Shown: positions 60,726 to 64,000 of the stretch, piece after piece
Numbering within the stretch: the stretch's first letter is position 1
Layout of the letters: the number at the start of each line of letters is the position of its first letter
Assembly: GCA_027489175.1 (NCBI GenBank)
Contig: JAIYAE010000014.1
Span: forward strand, 1-64,000
Source: Rhodobacter sp.
Lineage (GTDB): Bacteria; Pseudomonadota; Alphaproteobacteria; Rhodobacterales; Rhodobacteraceae
Length of the DNA stretch: 64,000 nucleotides
Reading direction: 5' to 3'
Translations under genes and position numbers: made by a program
Notes under the pieces: model-generated
The model's input: the letters and a program-made list of their open reading frames with translations, nothing else
Databases searched by the model: none
Told to the model about the DNA's origin: nothing

Positions 60726-63380
60726 ATGGCGTCATTGAACGACATCCGCTCCACCTACCTTGAGTTCTTTCGCCGCAATGGCCACCGGGTGGTCGAAAGC
60801 TCCCCTCTGGTGCCGCGCAACGACCCGACGCTGATGTTCGCAAACTCGGGCATGGTGCAGTTCAAGAACCTGTTCACCGGGGTGGAAACGCGCGACTACA
60901 AGCGCGCGACGACGGCGCAGAAATGCGTGCGCGCGGGCGGCAAGCACAATGACCTTGATAACGTGGGCTACACGGCGCGGCACCATACCTTCTTTGAAAT
61001 GCTGGGGAATTTCAGCTTCGGCGACTATTTCAAGGATCAGGCGATTGCCTTTGCGTGGGAGCTTTTGACCAAGGATTTCGGCCTGAACCCCGACAAGCTT
61101 TTGGTCACAGTCTATCACACCGATGATGAAGCGGCGGGCATCTGGAAAAAGGTCGCAGGTCTGCCGGACAGCCGTATCATCCGCATCGCCACCGATGACA
61201 ACTTCTGGCGCATGGGCCCGACCGGCCCTTGCGGCCCCTGCACCGAGATTTTCTATGACCATGGCGACCATATCTGGGGCGGCCCACCGGGCAGCGCCGA
61301 GGAGGATGGCGACCGGTTCATCGAGATCTGGAACAACGTCTTCATGCAGAACGAACAGTTCGCCGACGGGCGGCTGGTGCCCTTGGAAATGCAGTCGATT
61401 GACACCGGCATGGGGCTGGAGCGGATCGGCGCGCTGTTGCAGGGCAAGCACGACAATTACGACACCGACCTGATGCGCAGCCTGATCGAGGCCAGCGCCC
61501 ATGCGACCAGCGCCGATCCGGATGGCCCGGGGAAAATCCACCACCGGGTGATCGCGGATCATCTGCGCTCGACCTCTTTCCTGATCGCCGACGGGGTGAT
61601 GCCGTCGAACGAAGGCCGCGGCTATGTCCTCCGCCGCATCATGCGCCGGGCGATGCGCCACGCGCATATGCTGGGGGCGCATGACCCGGTGATGCACCGT
61701 CTGGTGCCTGCCTTGGTGCGCGGGATGGGCGCGGCTTACCCCGAGCTTGGCCGGGCGCAGTCCTTGATCGAAGAGACCCTGCGGCTGGAGGAGACGCGCT
61801 TCAAACAGACCCTCGACCGCGGCCTGAAGCTTCTGGACGACGAGCTTTCCCGTCTGCCCGAAGGCGGCGCCTTGCCCGGTGCGGCCGCGTTCAAGCTGTA
61901 TGACACCTATGGCTTCCCGCTGGACCTGACCCAGGACGCCTTGCGCGAAAAGGGGCGCGAGGTGGATGTGGCGGGTTTCGACCACGCCATGCAGGAGCAG
62001 AAGCAGAAGGCACGCGCCGCCTGGTCCGGCACCGGGGCTGCGGGCGACGCGAAGATCTGGTTTGAGATCGCCGAAGAACACGGCGTCACCGAATTCCTTG
62101 GCTATGACACCGAAACCGCCGAAGGCGTGGTGACCGCGCTGGTCCGTGACGGGGCGGCGGTTGGGTCGGCAACCTTGGGGGAGACCGTGCAGATCGTGGT
62201 TAACCAGACCCCGTTCTATGCGGAATCGGGCGGTCAGGTGGGCGATGCGGGTCTGATCCGCACTGCCACGGGCCTTGCCGAAGTGACCGACGTGAAAAAG
62301 GCCGCTGGTGTTTTCATCCATGTCGCCAAGGTGTTGGAGGGCGATCTTCTCAAAGGTCAGCCCGCCAAGCTGGAGGTCAACCATACGCGCCGTGGTCAGA
62401 TACGCGCCAACCACTCCGCCACGCACCTTCTGCATGAGGCGCTGCGGCGCACCCTTGGCGATCATGTGGCTCAGCGGGGGTCCTTGAACGCCGCTGACCG
62501 ATTGCGCTTTGACTTCAGCCATTCGGCGGCGATCTCGGCACCCGATTTGGCAAACGTCGAAGCTGAGGTCAACGCCTTCATCCGCCAGAACGCCCCGGTC
62601 GAGACCCGCATCATGACCCCCGACGACGCCCGCGCCATCGGGGCACAGGCGCTGTTTGGCGAGAAGTACGGCGATGAGGTCCGCGTCGTCTCGATGGGCG
62701 TCCTTGAAGGCTCGGCCAAGGGGGCAGACGGCAAGACCTATAGCCTTGAGCTTTGCGGCGGCACCCATGTCGCCCGTACAGGCGATATCGGGGCGATGGT
62801 GCTGCTTGGCGACAGCGCCTCAAGCGCTGGGGTTCGGCGGATTGAGGCGCTGACGGGGCAGGCGGCACTCGACCACCTGCGTCAGCAGGATGCGCGGCTG
62901 AACGATATTGCCACCATCATCAAAGCACCGCCTGCGGAACTCGCCGACCGTATCCGCGCGCTCTTCGACGAACGCAAGGCCTTGGTGAATGAGGTGGCGC
63001 AATTGCGGCGCGAACTGGCCATGGGAGGCAGCGCTGCTGGTCCGGAAGCCAAGGAAATCAACGGGGTGAAGTTCATTGCTCAGGTGCTGACCGGCGTGTC
63101 TGGCAAAGACCTTCCGGCGCTGATTGATGAGATGAAGGCCCGCCTCGGTTCGGGCGCTGTGCTTCTGATCGCGGATACAGGTGCCAAGCCCGCGGTTGCC
63201 GCCGGGGTCACGGCCGACCTGACTGACAAGTTGTCCGCCGTGACCTTGGTCAAGGCGGCAGCCGAGGCGATGGGCGGCAAAGGTGGCGGCGGAAGACCCG
63301 ACCTTGCGCAGGCGGGCGGGGCTGACATTGCCCAGGCCGACGCCGCGATCAAGGCCGCCGAAGCCGCGATGGGGGCCTGA
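60726..63380 (+). CDS. alaS: Alanyl-tRNA synthetase
   Basis: An 884-aa class II synthetase that charges tRNA-Ala. The catalytic core starts with [17 protein letters not shown], motif 2 lies around [11 protein letters not shown], the editing domain has [14 protein letters not shown] and the zinc-site [11 protein letters not shown], and the C-terminal C-Ala domain ends [16 protein letters not shown]. Length is typical. GAAGGG precedes the ATG at 60726. It follows recA, a common alphaproteobacterial order. Confidence 0.98.
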   Translation: MASLNDIRSTYLEFFRRNGHRVVESSPLVPRNDPTLMFANSGMVQFKNLFTGVETRDYKRATTAQKCVRAGGKHNDLDNVGYTARHHTFFEMLGNFSFGDYFKDQAIAFAWELLTKDFGLNPDKLLVTVYHTDDEAAGIWKKVAGLPDSRIIRIATDDNFWRMGPTGPCGPCTEIFYDHGDHIWGGPPGSAEEDGDRFIEIWNNVFMQNEQFADGRLVPLEMQSIDTGMGLERIGALLQGKHDNYDTDLMRSLIEASAHATSADPDGPGKIHHRVIADHLRSTSFLIADGVMPSNEGRGYVLRRIMRRAMRHAHMLGAHDPVMHRLVPALVRGMGAAYPELGRAQSLIEETLRLEETRFKQTLDRGLKLLDDELSRLPEGGALPGAAAFKLYDTYGFPLDLTQDALREKGREVDVAGFDHAMQEQKQKARAAWSGTGAAGDAKIWFEIAEEHGVTEFLGYDTETAEGVVTALVRDGAAVGSATLGETVQIVVNQTPFYAESGGQVGDAGLIRTATGLAEVTDVKKAAGVFIHVAKVLEGDLLKGQPAKLEVNHTRRGQIRANHSATHLLHEALRRTLGDHVAQRGSLNAADRLRFDFSHSAAISAPDLANVEAEVNAFIRQNAPVETRIMTPDDARAIGAQALFGEKYGDEVRVVSMGVLEGSAKGADGKTYSLELCGGTHVARTGDIGAMVLLGDSASSAGVRRIEALTGQAALDHLRQQDARLNDIATIIKAPPAELADRIRALFDERKALVNEVAQLRRELAMGGSAAGPEAKEINGVKFIAQVLTGVSGKDLPALIDEMKARLGSGAVLLIADTGAKPAVAAGVTADLTDKLSAVTLVKAAAEAMGGKGGGGRPDLAQAGGADIAQADAAIKAAEAAMGA

Positions 63381-63381
63381 G

Positions 63382-63672
63382 ATGCCGACCGCCCTCTGGA
63401 TCGCCCATGTCCACGTCACCGACGCCGAGGCCTACGCCAAATACGCGAAGGGTGCGACCGAGGCGATTGCGGCGCATGGCGGGGTCTTCCTCGCGCGCGG
63501 TGGCCGCTATGTACAGCTGGAAGGCAACGACCGGCCGCGCAACGTGGTGGCCCGGTTCCCCAGCTTGGAAGCGGCCGTCACCTGCTACAACTCGCCCGCC
63601 TATCAGGCCGCGCTTGCCCATGCAAAAGGCGCCAGCACCCGCGATCTGATGGTGGTTGAAGAAATCGAGTAG
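63382..63672 (+). CDS. DUF1330-domain protein
   Basis: A 96-aa ferredoxin-like protein of the DUF1330 family: LWIAHVHVTDAEAYAKYAKG at residues 5-24, GGVFLARGGRYVQLEG near 33, and the RFPSLEAAVTCYNSPAYQAA block. Such proteins form dimers, with no agreed enzyme activity. The ATG lies one base after the alaS stop, so it is co-transcribed with alaS. Confidence 0.88.
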   Translation: MPTALWIAHVHVTDAEAYAKYAKGATEAIAAHGGVFLARGGRYVQLEGNDRPRNVVARFPSLEAAVTCYNSPAYQAALAHAKGASTRDLMVVEEIE

Positions 63673-63753
63673 GGTTTTCCTTGAAATCACTGGATTTTGT
63701 CTGCCTGCCACGGCGAAATCTGTTACCATGAAAGAAAAAGAAGGTCCGGGCAG

Positions 63754-63792
63754 ATGAACCTTTTCGAACAGCCAAGCCAGGCGGTGCTCTGA
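63754..63792 (+). other. 12-codon open frame coupled to the next gene
   Basis: ATG 63754 opens 12 codons (NLFEQPSQAVL after the Met) ending in a TGA that overlaps the ATG of the glutamine amidotransferase by one base (TGATG). AAGAAGG lies 10 bases upstream. It could be a leader peptide for translational coupling, or chance. Confidence 0.3.
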
Positions 63793-64000
63793 TGTGCCGC
63801 TGGGCCGCTTACACCGGTGCGCCGATCTTCCTTGAGGAGATCATCAGCCGTCCGGGTCACAGCCTCATCCACCAAAGCCATTGCGCCACGCAATGCCATT
63901 CTGCGATCAACGCCGATGGCTTCGGGATCGCCTGGTATGGCGCCAAGGCCGAGCCTGGCCTGTTCCGCGACGTCCTGCCCGCTTGGTCAGACCCCAACTT
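63792..64000 (+). CDS. Class II glutamine amidotransferase (YafJ-like), 3' end cut
   Basis: The first 69 codons of a class II amidotransferase that runs off the window. Cys2 (MCRWAAYTG) would be the N-terminal nucleophile. CHSAINADGFGIAWYG (about 35-50) is the conserved Asn-Ala-Asp-Gly-Phe-Gly-x-Ala block, as in YafJ and EgtC-like proteins. The rest, including any second domain, is outside the window, so the product cannot be fixed. Upstream is a coupled 12-codon frame. Confidence 0.85.
   Translation, partial: MCRWAAYTGAPIFLEEIISRPGHSLIHQSHCATQCHSAINADGFGIAWYGAKAEPGLFRDVLPAWSDPN

Noticed and set aside
60732..62768. 678-codon minus-strand open frame opposite alaS
   Set aside because: Antisense shadow of an unmistakable alanyl-tRNA synthetase; no domain seen.
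1..64000. CRISPR arrays, insertion sequences, integrases, prophage genes, rRNA
   Set aside because: No direct-repeat array, transposase, integrase or structural phage gene was seen in the window.

Overview
The window looks like core chromosome of a high-GC alphaproteobacterium, most likely order Rhodobacterales (Rhodobacter, Tabrizicola or Gemmobacter-like). The grounds are the collinear run dusB(nifR3)-ntrB-ntrC-ntrY-ntrX-trkA-trkH-hfq-hflX, NtrC and NtrX proteins without the sigma54-contact GAFTGA loop, a GAAC-N7-GAAC (alphaproteobacterial LexA) box before recA, a 357-residue RecA, fused ispDF, and small proteins typical of the group (DUF1127, DUF6477/DUF6456-like). Genes are tightly packed, with many 1-26 nt overlaps and several GTG or TTG starts supported by a Shine-Dalgarno (SD) sequence. 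I see no rRNA, CRISPR array, insertion sequence, prophage or integrase. The assignment rests on gene content and order; no database search was possible.

Layout. 1-8.2 kb: a cut lipoprotein gene, tRNA-Gln, a BaiN-type flavoprotein, a capsule export/Kdo unit (kpsT-kpsE-like-kdsA, minus strand, no kpsM beside it), an unusual NhaA-like antiporter, a uracil-DNA glycosylase and an SseB-domain protein. 8.4-13.5 kb: rplM-rpsI, an OafA-type acyltransferase, DUF1127, and a MocR regulator with palindromic sequence in its divergent promoter. 13.7-23.4 kb: a potABC-type importer without a binding protein, ppk2 with a tetR one base downstream, an alpha/beta hydrolase, metA (acetyl-type signature residue), an uncharacterised P-loop protein, a FadL-like porin, an EamA transporter and a secreted protein. 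23.5-31.2 kb: a formyltransferase-like protein lacking the usual catalytic Asn, nitroreductase, guaA with a coupled ABM monooxygenase, an MttB-family methyltransferase, DUF6477/DUF6456, and a LysE exporter. 31.3-39.1 kb: aquaporin, lipA, two c-type cytochromes, hpt with a coupled 58-aa membrane protein, a RatA/COQ10 protein, an esterase, and cinA-pgpA-ispDF. 39.3-51.3 kb: the nitrogen regulation/potassium/RNA-chaperone block. 51.4-64 kb: GNAT and penicillin acylase, a beta-hydroxyacid dehydrogenase with GNAT, a Crp/Fnr regulator divergent from SDR-VTT, a SYLF lipoprotein, a sulfotransferase, SOS-controlled recA, alaS, a DUF1330 protein and a class II glutamine amidotransferase cut by the window end.

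How the genes work together. The clearest functional block is 39.3-51.3 kb, where two two-component systems for nitrogen status (NtrBC, NtrYX) sit with the Trk potassium system and Hfq/HflX. The kps/kda part points to a Kdo-linked capsule. Outside these blocks most neighbours are unrelated housekeeping genes.

I did not find a large undescribed system. The best leads are small: an NhaA homologue in which the essential Asp pair reads Asp-Ser, a formyltransferase-fold protein with Val at the catalytic Asn position, twin short palindromes at two convergent gene ends, a hairpin-plus-21-nt intergenic repeat, a translationally coupled 58-aa membrane protein, and a P-loop protein next to metA.
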